Part shown: positions 6,734 through 13,747 of the stretch, in pieces
Position numbering within the stretch: position 1 is the first letter of the stretch
Layout: each line of letters opens with the position of its first letter
Assembly: GCA_021371965.1 (NCBI GenBank)
Contig: JAJFVE010000085.1
Coordinates: forward strand, 1 to 13,988
Direction of reading: 5' to 3'
Source of the DNA: Planctomycetaceae bacterium
Lineage (GTDB): Bacteria > Planctomycetota > Phycisphaerae > SM23-33
Length of the DNA stretch: 13,988 nt
Made by a program: the position numbers and the translations under genes
The notes under the pieces: generated by a model
Database searches by the model: none
Told to the model about the DNA's origin: nothing
Seen by the model: only the letters and a program-made list of their open reading frames with translations

Positions 6734-7161
6734 TGGACCTGCGCATACGAACGGAACAAGCAGTCTCTCAACTTCTGGCGGAAGCGGCTGAAACAGGCAG
6801 CGATAATCGAATCGATCAGTCAAGGTTGCGTCAGCATGTAAGAGATTATCTCGGTTTTTGGGCCGAGGAGTTGGCCAGTTTTCCTGAGTTGCGGGGGCAG
6901 AGCCACTGGAATGTGACCATGGCTGATGGGGATCCGACGAGAGAAGGTCTGTATGTTCTTGAGTGTTTTCACGACCAGCGCATCGAACTACTTTGTGGAA
7001 GGGGAGACTCTGGCGCAATACGGCACTTCTGTGAACATGATGCTCCCGAGGACCCAGCGGATGTGCTACAGTTGATGCACAAGAAATTTCCAGCATCGGC
7101 AAAGACAATGACGCTAGACCAACAGGCCGCTGAGGCTTGGCTGGAGAGAAAACTACTATGA
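6733..7161 (+). CDS. Hypothetical protein, lower GC than its neighbours
   Basis: A 142-residue soluble protein I do not recognise. The N-terminal half is predicted helical and acidic (RTEQAVSQLLAEAAE, HVRDYLGFWAEELASF). A more beta-like middle follows (HWNVTMADGDPTREGLYVLE, then QRIELLCGRGD), then an acidic C-terminus with ALTERNATING Asp/Glu and helix-forming residues ending WLERKLL. No signal peptide, membrane segment or enzyme motif is visible. By eye its base composition is clearly less GC-rich than the genes on either side, which may mean transfer or a fast-evolving gene. I prefer ATG 6733, which overlaps the preceding short ORF's stop, over ATG 6727 six bases upstream; GGA at 6722-6724 serves 6733 at 8 bases. 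Its stop overlaps the kdsA start (ATGA at 7158), so it is translated from the same message. Confidence 0.6.
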   Translation: MDLRIRTEQAVSQLLAEAAETGSDNRIDQSRLRQHVRDYLGFWAEELASFPELRGQSHWNVTMADGDPTREGLYVLECFHDQRIELLCGRGDSGAIRHFCEHDAPEDPADVLQLMHKKFPASAKTMTLDQQAAEAWLERKLL

Positions 7162-7973
7162 AGTTGCACTGCAATATCGGACCCGTGGCTGTGGGGCAGG
7201 GTAAGCTCGTGCTGATCGCCGGCCCATGCATGGCCGAGAGCCTGGAACTCTGCCTGACGGTCGCGGACACCATGCGCGACACGTGCGCCAAACTCGGCGT
7301 GGGATACATCTTCAAGGCCAGCTACGACAAGGCCAATCGCTCCAGCGCGGCGGGCTATCGCGGCCCGGGTATCGAGACGGGGCTGAAGTGGCTTGCGCAA
7401 GTAAGGAAGGATGTCGGCGTGCCGGTGCTGACCGACGTGCATGAGATCGCACAGATCGCCCCGGCGGCGAAGGTCGTCGACTGCCTGCAGATTCCCGCAT
7501 TCCTGTGCCGCCAGACGGACCTGCTGGTGGCCGCCGCTAAGTCCGGCAAGCCCGTCAACATCAAGAAGGGGCAGTTCATGGCCCCATGGGACATGGCCGG
7601 GGCGGTCGAGAAGGTCCGCACGGCCGGCAACGACCAGGTGCTCATCACCGAGCGCGGGACGAGTTTCGGCTACAACCGGCTGATTACGGACTTCCGCGGC
7701 GTGTACGAGATGCGCCAGTACGCTCCGGTCGTATTCGACGCCACGCACTCGGTGCAGGAGCCCGGCGGCCTGGGCAACGCCTCGGGCGGCCGCCGCGAGT
7801 TCGCGCCCGTCCTGGCCAAAGCCGCCATGGCCGCCGGCGCCGACGCCCTGTTCATCGAAACCCACCCCGAACCGGCAAAAGCCAAATCCGACGCCGCCAG
7901 CCAGATCGCCCTGGCCGACATGCCTGCGGTCCTGGCAAGCTGCCTGAAGATCTTCCAGGCAGCACAGGGTTAG
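7158..7973 (+). CDS. kdsA: 3-deoxy-8-phosphooctulonate synthase (KDO8P synthase), metal-dependent type
   Basis: A 271-residue protein covering the whole family length. KdsA condenses phosphoenolpyruvate with arabinose 5-phosphate to make KDO 8-phosphate, the precursor of the KDO in LPS inner core, in the cytoplasm. Recognisable motifs are LIAGPCMAES (19-28), KASYDKANRSS (53-63), LTDVHE (91-96), IPAFLCRQTDLL (112-123), NIKKGQF (134-140), ERGTSFGYNRL (165-175), DATHSVQEPGG (194-204) and FIETHPEP (232-239). Cys24, His197, Glu234 and Asp245 have the spacing of the four metal ligands of the Aquifex aeolicus enzyme, so this is the metal-dependent class, not the E. coli metal-free class, which has Asn at the first position. 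GGAGAG lies about 10 bases before the ATG. The start overlaps the preceding gene's stop by four bases. Confidence 0.95.
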   Translation: MKLHCNIGPVAVGQGKLVLIAGPCMAESLELCLTVADTMRDTCAKLGVGYIFKASYDKANRSSAAGYRGPGIETGLKWLAQVRKDVGVPVLTDVHEIAQIAPAAKVVDCLQIPAFLCRQTDLLVAAAKSGKPVNIKKGQFMAPWDMAGAVEKVRTAGNDQVLITERGTSFGYNRLITDFRGVYEMRQYAPVVFDATHSVQEPGGLGNASGGRREFAPVLAKAAMAAGADALFIETHPEPAKAKSDAASQIALADMPAVLASCLKIFQAAQG

Positions 7974-7983
7974 CTGTCGCTGC
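7959..7983. terminator. Weak hairpin between the convergent kdsA and aminopeptidase genes
   Basis: GCAGC (7959-7963) can pair with GCTGC (7979-7983), with an inner CAG/CTG pairing. It spans the kdsA stop and is the only candidate transcript end in the 11-base gap. It has no real T-tract, so the call is tentative. Confidence 0.25.
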
Positions 7984-7984
7984 T

Positions 7985-9097
<1,113 letters not shown>

Positions 9098-9118
9098 GAG
9101 AGTTTCTCCTATTTTTTG

Positions 9119-9137
9119 GGAACCGGCTCCCGGTTCC
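9119..9137. promoter_or_regulatory. Palindrome in the divergent aminopeptidase/tgt promoter region
   Basis: GGAACCGG (9119-9126) and CCGGTTCC (9130-9137) are exact complements around CTC. The site lies 22 bases upstream of the aminopeptidase start and 72 bases before tgt. The T-run lies before it on the plus strand (9112-9117), so it is wrongly placed for a plus-strand terminator. An operator for one or both genes is possible. Confidence 0.35.
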
Positions 9138-9208
9138 TAATCCTATCACAAGAAACAGGCGCATTACATCCGGTAGCAAATCAGCGACGGCAAAGGTATC
9201 CTCACTCC

Positions 9209-10372
9209 ATGTTCAATTTCCGCATTGAGAAGACTGATGGCCGCGCACGTGCGGGGGCTCTGACCACCCCGCACGGGCAGGTGCGCACGCCGGTGTTCAT
9301 GGCCGTGGGGACGGCCGGTACGGTCAAGGGCGTCACGCCCGAGCAGCTTTGCGCCTGCGGGGTGCAGATGGTGCTGGGCAATACCTACCATCTGCTCCTG
9401 CGGCCAGGCCCCGAAACCGTGCGGGCCCTGGGCGGGCTACATAAGATGATGGGCTGGGACGGACCGATCCTCACCGACAGCGGGGGGTACCAGGTCTTCT
9501 CGCTGGCGCACCTGCGAAAGATCGACGATCAGTGCGTGACCTTTCGCTCGCACGTGGACGGTTCGCAAGTAGCCCTGACGCCCCAGCGGGCTATCGAGGT
9601 GCAGCAGGCCCTGGGGGCCGACATCATCATGCAACTCGATGAATGCCCCGCCGGTAAGGCCGACCGCGAGCATGTAGCCCAGGCCGTACGTCGCAGTGCC
9701 CTGTGGGCTTCTTTGTGCAAGGACGCATGGCGGGGTGGCGCGGCGGGTGAGAGCTCGTGCGGTGAAACGCGCGGAGCAAGCTTCGCCGCTAACGAGCAGG
9801 CTCTGTTCGGGATCCAGCAGGGCGGGGCGCATCTGGATCTGCGGGCGGAGTCGGCCGCGAGGCTGGTGGAACTTGATCTGCCCGGGTACGCCGTCGGCGG
9901 GCTGAGCGTCGGCGAGGGGCACGAGCCGATGGTGGCCGTGCTGGACGGCATCGACGGGCAGTTTCCCGCCGACCGCCCGCGGTACCTGATGGGCGTGGGC
10001 GAGCCGCGTGACATTCTGGCGGCCGTGCTGCGCGGCATTGACATGTTCGATTGCGTCCTGCCCACCCGCAACGCCCGCAATGCCCAGGCCTTCACCTGGC
10101 GTGGCCGCATGCGGCTGCGAAATGCCCGCTACACCCGCGACGCCCTGCCCCTGGACGAGACGTGCACGTGCTACACCTGCCGCAACTTCAGCCGCGGGAC
10201 GATCCGCCACCTGTTCATGGCGCAAGAAATGCTCGGCCCGACGCTGATGACCATCCACAACCTGCATTTCTTCGGGCAGTTCATGGCCGCCATCCGTGAG
10301 GCGATCGCCGCCGGCAACTTCGAGTCCCGCAGCGGCCAGTGGCTGGCGGGGATGGAAGAGGAAAGGGCATAG
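9209..10372 (+). CDS. tgt: Queuine tRNA-ribosyltransferase (tRNA-guanine transglycosylase)
   Basis: A 387-residue enzyme that exchanges guanine 34 of GUN-anticodon tRNAs for a queuine precursor in the cytoplasm. Visible features are TPVFMAVGTAGTVKGVTPEQL (from 27), ILTDSGGYQVFSL (87-99) with active-site Asp90, and ALFGIQQGG (198-206). GGLSVGE (230-236), YLMGVGEP (259-266) and DMFDCVLPTRNARN (278-291) with nucleophile Asp281 follow. The zinc site is Cys319, Cys321, Cys324 and His350, with exactly the spacing known for the Zymomonas enzyme. The Asp90-Asp281 distance is 13 residues longer than the usual 178 because of an extra segment around 175-193 (GGAAGESSCGETRGASFA). The start at ATG 9209 fits the family N-terminus; its ribosome binding site is weak (AAAGG, 13 bases). 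It is followed by yajC, the widely conserved order. Confidence 0.95.
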   Translation: MFNFRIEKTDGRARAGALTTPHGQVRTPVFMAVGTAGTVKGVTPEQLCACGVQMVLGNTYHLLLRPGPETVRALGGLHKMMGWDGPILTDSGGYQVFSLAHLRKIDDQCVTFRSHVDGSQVALTPQRAIEVQQALGADIIMQLDECPAGKADREHVAQAVRRSALWASLCKDAWRGGAAGESSCGETRGASFAANEQALFGIQQGGAHLDLRAESAARLVELDLPGYAVGGLSVGEGHEPMVAVLDGIDGQFPADRPRYLMGVGEPRDILAAVLRGIDMFDCVLPTRNARNAQAFTWRGRMRLRNARYTRDALPLDETCTCYTCRNFSRGTIRHLFMAQEMLGPTLMTIHNLHFFGQFMAAIREAIAAGNFESRSGQWLAGMEEERA

Positions 10373-10453
10373 GTCACAGGTCTTAGGGTTGTGGTACAGA
10401 CATAAGGGCCTCAGACCTCAGGCGTCAGCCCTAAGCCCTACGACCTCTGACCT
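10371..10453 (+). repeat. Imperfect inverted repeat between tgt and yajC
   Basis: AGGTCACAGGTC (10371-10382) pairs with GACCTCTGACCT (10442-10453) with one mismatch, and inside it CTTAGGG (10382-10388) pairs with CCCTAAG (10429-10435). Further GGCCTCAGACCTCAGG phrases fill the loop. It begins inside the tgt stop codon. It could fold at the end of the tgt transcript, but looks more like a decayed copy of a dispersed repeat than a standard terminator, since no T-tract follows. Confidence 0.5.
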
Positions 10454-10477
10454 AATCCCCACAGAAACTTCGAACTG

Positions 10478-10504
10478 TTGTTATGCCTTGTTCTCTGCTA
10501 CACT
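10478..10504 (+). promoter_or_regulatory. Possible promoter for yajC
   Basis: TTGTTA (10478-10483) and TACACT (10499-10504) are separated by 15 bases and would start transcription about 40 bases before the yajC ATG. Spacing and match are both short of consensus. Confidence 0.3.
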
Positions 10505-10548
10505 TTCGGGACGGTCGACGTTCGACCAGGACAGAAAGGGACTACGAA

Positions 10549-11037
10549 ATGCGGATGACGGTCGCGGCAATCGCAACGGGACTTTTGACGATGGTACTGG
10601 TTGGGCCGGTTCTGGCCCAGCCGGCTGACAACCTGGGCAACGGCCAACCCGCCAGCGCCCCTCAGTCGGCGCAGCTTCAGCCGGCGCCTGCGGGCCAAGT
10701 GGCGCCTGCGGCCACCGAGCCTGCCAGCACCCAACCGCGCAAGACCGATTCCCAGGGTCCGTTCATCTGGGTGATGCTCGGCGCGGTGGTGCTGATGTGG
10801 CTGTTCATGGGTCGCAACAAGCGCAAGCAGGCCGCCAAGAAGAAGGAAATGCTATCGAGCCTCAAGAAAGGCGACCGTGTGACCAGCATCGGCGGGATCA
10901 TCGGCAGCGTCGTGGAAGTGCGCGAGGACGAAGTCGTGCTCAAGATCGACGACAACAGCCGCATGCACCTGGCCCGCTGGGCCATCCGCGGAGTGGGCGA
11001 GGAAGCCAAGCAGGAAAACCCCGACGCGAAGAAGTAG
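10549..11037 (+). CDS. yajC: Sec translocon accessory subunit YajC, with an N-terminal secretion-type extension
   Basis: A 162-residue protein. The C-terminal part is classical YajC: a membrane segment FIWVMLGAVVLMWLFM (72-87), then RNKRKQAAKKKEML, GDRVTSIGGIIGSVVEV (108-124) and VVLKIDDNSRMHLARWAI (129-146). YajC binds SecDF-YidC and assists protein export at the inner membrane. Unlike the usual YajC of about 110 residues, this one starts with a probable signal peptide (1-23, ending VLA before Q) and a Pro/Ala/Gln-rich stretch (24-66). I chose ATG 10549 because AAAGGGA lies about 7 bases upstream; the longer frame from 10483 adds no conserved sequence. It follows tgt, but secD and secF, the usual next genes, do not follow: a strong terminator comes 29 bases after the stop. 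Confidence 0.92.
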   Translation: MRMTVAAIATGLLTMVLVGPVLAQPADNLGNGQPASAPQSAQLQPAPAGQVAPAATEPASTQPRKTDSQGPFIWVMLGAVVLMWLFMGRNKRKQAAKKKEMLSSLKKGDRVTSIGGIIGSVVEVREDEVVLKIDDNSRMHLARWAIRGVGEEAKQENPDAKK

Positions 11038-11065
11038 CCCGTTCGCAGCCGGCACAGGATTTCAT

Positions 11066-11107
11066 AAGGCAGGCTCAGGTAAGCACACCCTGAGCCTGCC
11101 TTTTTTT
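11066..11107 (+). terminator. Strong intrinsic terminator of yajC
   Basis: AAGGCAGGCTCAGG (11066-11079) pairs perfectly with CCTGAGCCTGCCTT (11089-11102) over 14 base pairs with a 9-base loop, running straight into seven Ts (11101-11107). A second small hairpin, GGGGG/CCCCC at 11109-11125, follows immediately. Confidence 0.93.
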
Positions 11108-11165
11108 GGGGGGATCGTGTCCCCCGGGTTCTGCGTCCATATCGGTGGATTACTGACATGTTTTT

Positions 11166-11195
11166 CCGCCTGATCTCCTAAATGTTGAGAGGCGG
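11166..11195. repeat. Hairpin with a CCGCCT/AGGCGG stem
   Basis: CCGCCT (11166-11171) pairs with AGGCGG (11190-11195), and CTC inside pairs with GAG. On the minus strand the stem is followed by AAAAA, and on the plus strand it is preceded by TTTTT, so it is no terminator for yajC. It may belong to the structured region that follows. Confidence 0.4.
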
Positions 11196-11226
11196 AATCG
11201 CACCAACTGGGCATAGAATTTGGTGA

Positions 11227-11584
11227 TGCGACGGAGAGGTGCGCGGAAGGATCCTTTGACAAGTGAAATGAATGGCAGCAGGCGGGGCTGCCTTTTGAGG
11301 AACAGAAGGTGGAGACCCCCGCGTCTTCTCCGCCTGGATTCGATGTTTGACGAAGGCTGTACGCGCCGGATTTCTGACCGGCGAACTCGAGGGCCGAGCG
11401 TCGGCCTCTACAAGGACCGTGATACGGGGCCGGATTCAGACAGCGCGTACAGCCTCGTCGAGCTTTTGGGGGGAGCCGACCGCGGAGGGAGACCTGGAAA
11501 GTGCGGCACGGTTGGGGCGCTGTCAGACCCGCCATCCGGCAAGCGGGCCTGATAAGTGCAACCGACCGTGCCGCTTGTTTTTTT
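11227..11584 (+). ncRNA. Candidate structured noncoding RNA with its own terminator (unknown class)
   Basis: This 614-base gap between yajC and the sugar kinase has no plausible protein but many complementary segments. The strongest is a long-range helix, AGGCTGTACGCG (11354-11365) with CGCGTACAGCCT (11444-11455), extended by GACG/CGTC past one bulged base. It closes over local hairpins CGCCGG/CCGGCG (11364-11383) and GAG-GCCGA/TCGGC-CTC (11388-11408). Upstream, CAGGCGG (11279-11285) can pair with CCGCCTG (11330-11336), but the same bases also form GGCAGC/GCTGCC (11274-11292) or GCGGGG/CCCCGC (11282-11322), so alternative folds exist. The 3' end is an intrinsic terminator. The 5' end is a guess from TAGAAT (11214-11219). 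I looked for hallmarks of RNase P RNA, tmRNA, SRP RNA and common riboswitches and found none. It may be a separate small RNA or the remnant of one. Confidence 0.42.
11503..11584 (+). terminator. Intrinsic terminator with a large apical stem-loop
   Basis: GCGGCACGGT (11503-11512) pairs perfectly with ACCGTGCCGC (11565-11574), followed by TTG and seven Ts (11578-11584). The 52-base apical part is itself folded: TCAG/CTGA (11523-11526 with 11549-11552) and CCCGC/GCGGG (11528-11532 with 11543-11547). It ends a transcript upstream of the kinase promoter, showing that something is transcribed into it from the left. Confidence 0.7.
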
Positions 11585-11636
11585 GTCTCGAGGCGGGTGT
11601 GACAAATAGTTGGTGTCTCCGCCGCGTTTGGTCCTA

Positions 11637-11642
11637 TATAAT
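11637..11642 (+). promoter_or_regulatory. Consensus -10 box immediately before the kinase start codon
   Basis: A perfect TATAAT ends only nine bases before ATG 11652, which would place the transcription start at about 11649-11651 and give a leaderless or nearly leaderless mRNA. No good -35 is seen at 16-18 bases; TTGGTG (11610-11615) is 21 bases away. No Shine-Dalgarno exists between the box and the ATG. Confidence 0.55.
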
Positions 11643-11651
11643 CCCTCCGCC

Positions 11652-13229
11652 ATGAGCGAAAAAACCATCATCGTCCCCGTCGACGGCGCGACTAACATCA
11701 AGCTTGAGGTGCTCGATTTCGACACGCTGGCGACGGCAGCGTCCGAATCGGCGGTCTCGCCGGCTTGCACCTACGACGGTTTGCTCTTCAACGATACGGG
11801 GGCAGAACTGGCATGGTTCGACTCGGCGATCGCCGCGCTGCCTGCATCGTTGCGGGCCGCGGCCGCCATCGCACCGGTCGCCCGCGGTTGCTCGGGCGGA
11901 TTAGTGGACCAGGCCAATCGCCTCTGCGAAACCCCCGGCGGGAACCTGACGCTCTCGTACAGCCAGCGTTTCGACGAGGAAGTGGAGCAGCGGTTCGCCG
12001 CCCTGGCCGGCGGCCGCGACGAGTTCTTCGTCGAGACCGGCTCGATCCGTGACTTTCCCGGCAGCTTGACACTGCTCAAGCGGTTCGTGTTCGAGGAAAT
12101 GCGCCGCGGCGACGTCCTCGCCCGCGCCAAAGCATTCGGCATCTACGGCGTGCTGATGAGCGGGCACTACCTCGGCGGGGATTATCTGTCCGCTATCGCG
12201 ACGGCCGGCAACGAGCACAGCTATTGGATGTGCCACAGCGGCACGCGCAACGTTCAGGCTGCTCCCGGCACACCCAGCGCGGCCGCGGGCAAGATCGCCT
12301 CTTTCGGGCGATTGGTTCCCGCGCGGGCGGCGGTGGCATATCGCGCGCTGGGGCAGATGTCCCAGTCGCAGGCGGAGTCGCTAGGGTTGTCGTGTCGGCC
12401 CACGGTTGTTCCTGGAGGGCACGACACGTGTCTGTCGCACATTCCGATCATGTCGACGTTCCGTCAGGCGTTTCCAGAGATGGCGGAGCGCCCGGTGATC
12501 CAGGTCGAGGGCGGGACGTGGACGATGATCGCCCAGATCGGCGGGCGGGCGAAACTTCCGCCCGATGGATACGCGCGAGACATTCTCGTGCAGGGGACCG
12601 TTGACGGACAACCGGTGGTGACGGCGCGGTACGGCGGCGGGAACGATTTCAAGCATGTTAAGGACCTGATTGCTTCAAAAACTCGGGGAACGGGTCACTC
12701 CGGCGACCAGTTCGAGGAAGCTCTAGTTGGGCGAGTTGCTGCTGAGGCGGAGTGTTTCGTGATTCCGAATATCGCACCGGCCAATCATGGGACCGGACCC
12801 TTCCCTGGCGCGAAGGGGCGGATCGTCAATGAAGCGGCATTTTTTGCCGATGCGGCGCGGGCGGGCGTTGTGCTTAACCTGACCACCGCGATCATGACCG
12901 CTCAGCAGGTGCAGGCGATCGCGCAGGATCCGTCCGTCCCGCTGGTTCTGACGGCGGGGGCGTCGAAGGACGCGTGTTTTGGGCGGTTGCTGGCGACCCT
13001 CACGGGGCGCCCCACATATGCGATGTTCGACCGCAACGGCAACGCCGTCGCCGAAACGACGACGCTGGGAGCGGCGATCTGCGCCAAGGCCGCCATGCTG
13101 AACAAACATCCTTACGGGGTGGACGTCAGCGCCTTGGGCGTGACGTACAGGCCGCTGGCGCCGCTGAAGGCCTCCGCCGCCGACGTGGTTGGCAAGTACA
13201 AAGACAGGCTCCTCGCGCAGCTTTCATAG
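11652..13229 (+). CDS. FGGY-type carbohydrate kinase, substrate unknown
   Basis: A 525-residue cytoplasmic protein with the two-domain actin-like sugar kinase layout. The N-terminus IIVPVDGATNIKLEV (6-20) holds the phosphate-1 loop with Asp11, in the place of the family's D-GT. VVPGGHDTCLSHIP (252-265) carries Asp258 at the catalytic-base position of FGGY kinases. VEGGTWTMIAQIGG (285-298) is the second phosphate loop. The C-terminal LTAGASKDACFGRLLATLTGRPTY and ETTTLGAAICAKAA match the adenosine-binding and closing helix of the FGGY_C domain. Length and motifs recall the rhamnulokinase/fuculokinase branch, but I cannot name the sugar (rhamnose, fucose or another). No isomerase, aldolase or sugar regulator is beside it. 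Start ATG 11652 lies nine bases after a -10 box and has no ribosome binding site, so it may be translated leaderless. Confidence 0.8.
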   Translation: MSEKTIIVPVDGATNIKLEVLDFDTLATAASESAVSPACTYDGLLFNDTGAELAWFDSAIAALPASLRAAAAIAPVARGCSGGLVDQANRLCETPGGNLTLSYSQRFDEEVEQRFAALAGGRDEFFVETGSIRDFPGSLTLLKRFVFEEMRRGDVLARAKAFGIYGVLMSGHYLGGDYLSAIATAGNEHSYWMCHSGTRNVQAAPGTPSAAAGKIASFGRLVPARAAVAYRALGQMSQSQAESLGLSCRPTVVPGGHDTCLSHIPIMSTFRQAFPEMAERPVIQVEGGTWTMIAQIGGRAKLPPDGYARDILVQGTVDGQPVVTARYGGGNDFKHVKDLIASKTRGTGHSGDQFEEALVGRVAAEAECFVIPNIAPANHGTGPFPGAKGRIVNEAAFFADAARAGVVLNLTTAIMTAQQVQAIAQDPSVPLVLTAGASKDACFGRLLATLTGRPTYAMFDRNGNAVAETTTLGAAICAKAAMLNKHPYGVDVSALGVTYRPLAPLKASAADVVGKYKDRLLAQLS

Positions 13230-13235
13230 CTGCGT

Positions 13236-13267
13236 AACGGCTGCGTCGCAAAACGGCTGCGTCGCAA
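13236..13267. repeat. Perfect 16-bp tandem repeat after the sugar kinase gene
   Basis: AACGGCTGCGTCGCAA occurs twice back to back (13236-13251 and 13252-13267), and a partial third copy (GCTGCGT) precedes it over the kinase stop region at 13229-13235. It lies in the gap between two convergent genes. No T-tract follows. Confidence 0.75.
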
Positions 13268-13283
13268 GCGGCGGGGATTCGTT

Positions 13284-13604
13284 CTAGCAGAACGGCCATG
13301 CGTCCGTCGTTGGCGTTAGCTCCGCCACCTCGGCGGCCTGCTCGACGAACGTGACGATCGGTTCGCCCTTTACGCCGCCGCGGCGCATCATGTCTTTGAG
13401 CGAATCCAGCGCCATGAATTGCCGCGCCCGCTCCTGGCTCTGGTACGAAAGCATCACCGTCACCCGGTGAGGATCTTCGATGTCGCGCAAGATCCACCCG
13501 TGACCGATGCCGTATCGCCGCCGCAAGTCGTCGGATTCGTCAAAGACCTTCTTCCACTGTTCAAAATCGCCGATCTGGTGCCTGACGACAAGGTAAGTGT
13601 CCAT
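13284..13604 (-). CDS. Small antibiotic-biosynthesis-monooxygenase-like (dimeric alpha/beta barrel) protein
   Basis: A 106-residue soluble protein. The order of secondary structure fits the ABM/ferredoxin-like fold: strand TYLVVRHQI with His9, helix DFEQWKKVFDESDDLRRRYG (13-32), strand GHGWILRDIEDPHRVTVMLSYQ, helix ERARQFMALDSLKDMMRRGG, and a last strand PIVTFVEQAAEV. The D-F-W-V-FD phrase after the first strand is typical of this superfamily. Members act as homodimers, some as cofactor-free oxygenases or haem-related enzymes, many without known role; no function can be assigned here. GGAGGG lies 7 bases before ATG 13604, which fixes the start. It is on the same strand as, and downstream of, the FtsK gene, with a 143-base gap. 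Confidence 0.65.
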   Translation of the reverse strand: MDTYLVVRHQIGDFEQWKKVFDESDDLRRRYGIGHGWILRDIEDPHRVTVMLSYQSQERARQFMALDSLKDMMRRGGVKGEPIVTFVEQAAEVAELTPTTDAWPFC

Positions 13605-13621
13605 GGTCCTGCCCTCCGAGG

Positions 13622-13745
13622 AATTCTAGGAGGAAGGATGGAAGAAGGGAATGAGGGTAGAACGGAATTGTGGAATGATGAATGATGGGATGACGGGGTG
13701 GCGATGTTGTTCAATTGAAAATTCCAAATCGGAAATTGGAAATGC
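13622..13745. repeat. Purine-rich stretch and AT-rich inverted repeat between FtsK and the ABM-like gene
   Basis: Bases about 13628-13672 are almost all A and G on the plus strand (AGGAGGAAGGATGGAAGAAG and on). They run into ATGATGAATGATGGGATGA phrases. At 13722-13741 TTCCAA pairs with TTGGAA around ATCGGAAA. The stretch is much less GC-rich than the genome around it and holds no supported gene. It looks like one or two decayed dispersed repeat units. Confidence 0.45.
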
Positions 13746-13747
13746 GG

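Noticed and set aside
11256..11284. TTGACA at 11256-11261 as the -35 of a promoter inside the structured region
   Set aside because: No -10-like hexamer lies 16-18 bases downstream (the sequence there is CAGGCG-like).
11227..11584. Known RNA classes: RNase P RNA, tmRNA, SRP RNA, cobalamin or glycine riboswitch
   Set aside because: None of the conserved core motifs (for example the GGAAAGUCCGGGC core, the tRNA-like T-arm of tmRNA, or the GGAAGG/AGCAGCC SRP loop in context) was found by eye.
11220..11770. Small protein genes in the yajC-kinase gap (110-, 102- and 120-codon frames)
   Set aside because: No ribosome binding site, no family features, Arg/Gly-rich composition, and they cross the terminator hairpin; the complementary segments explain the region better.
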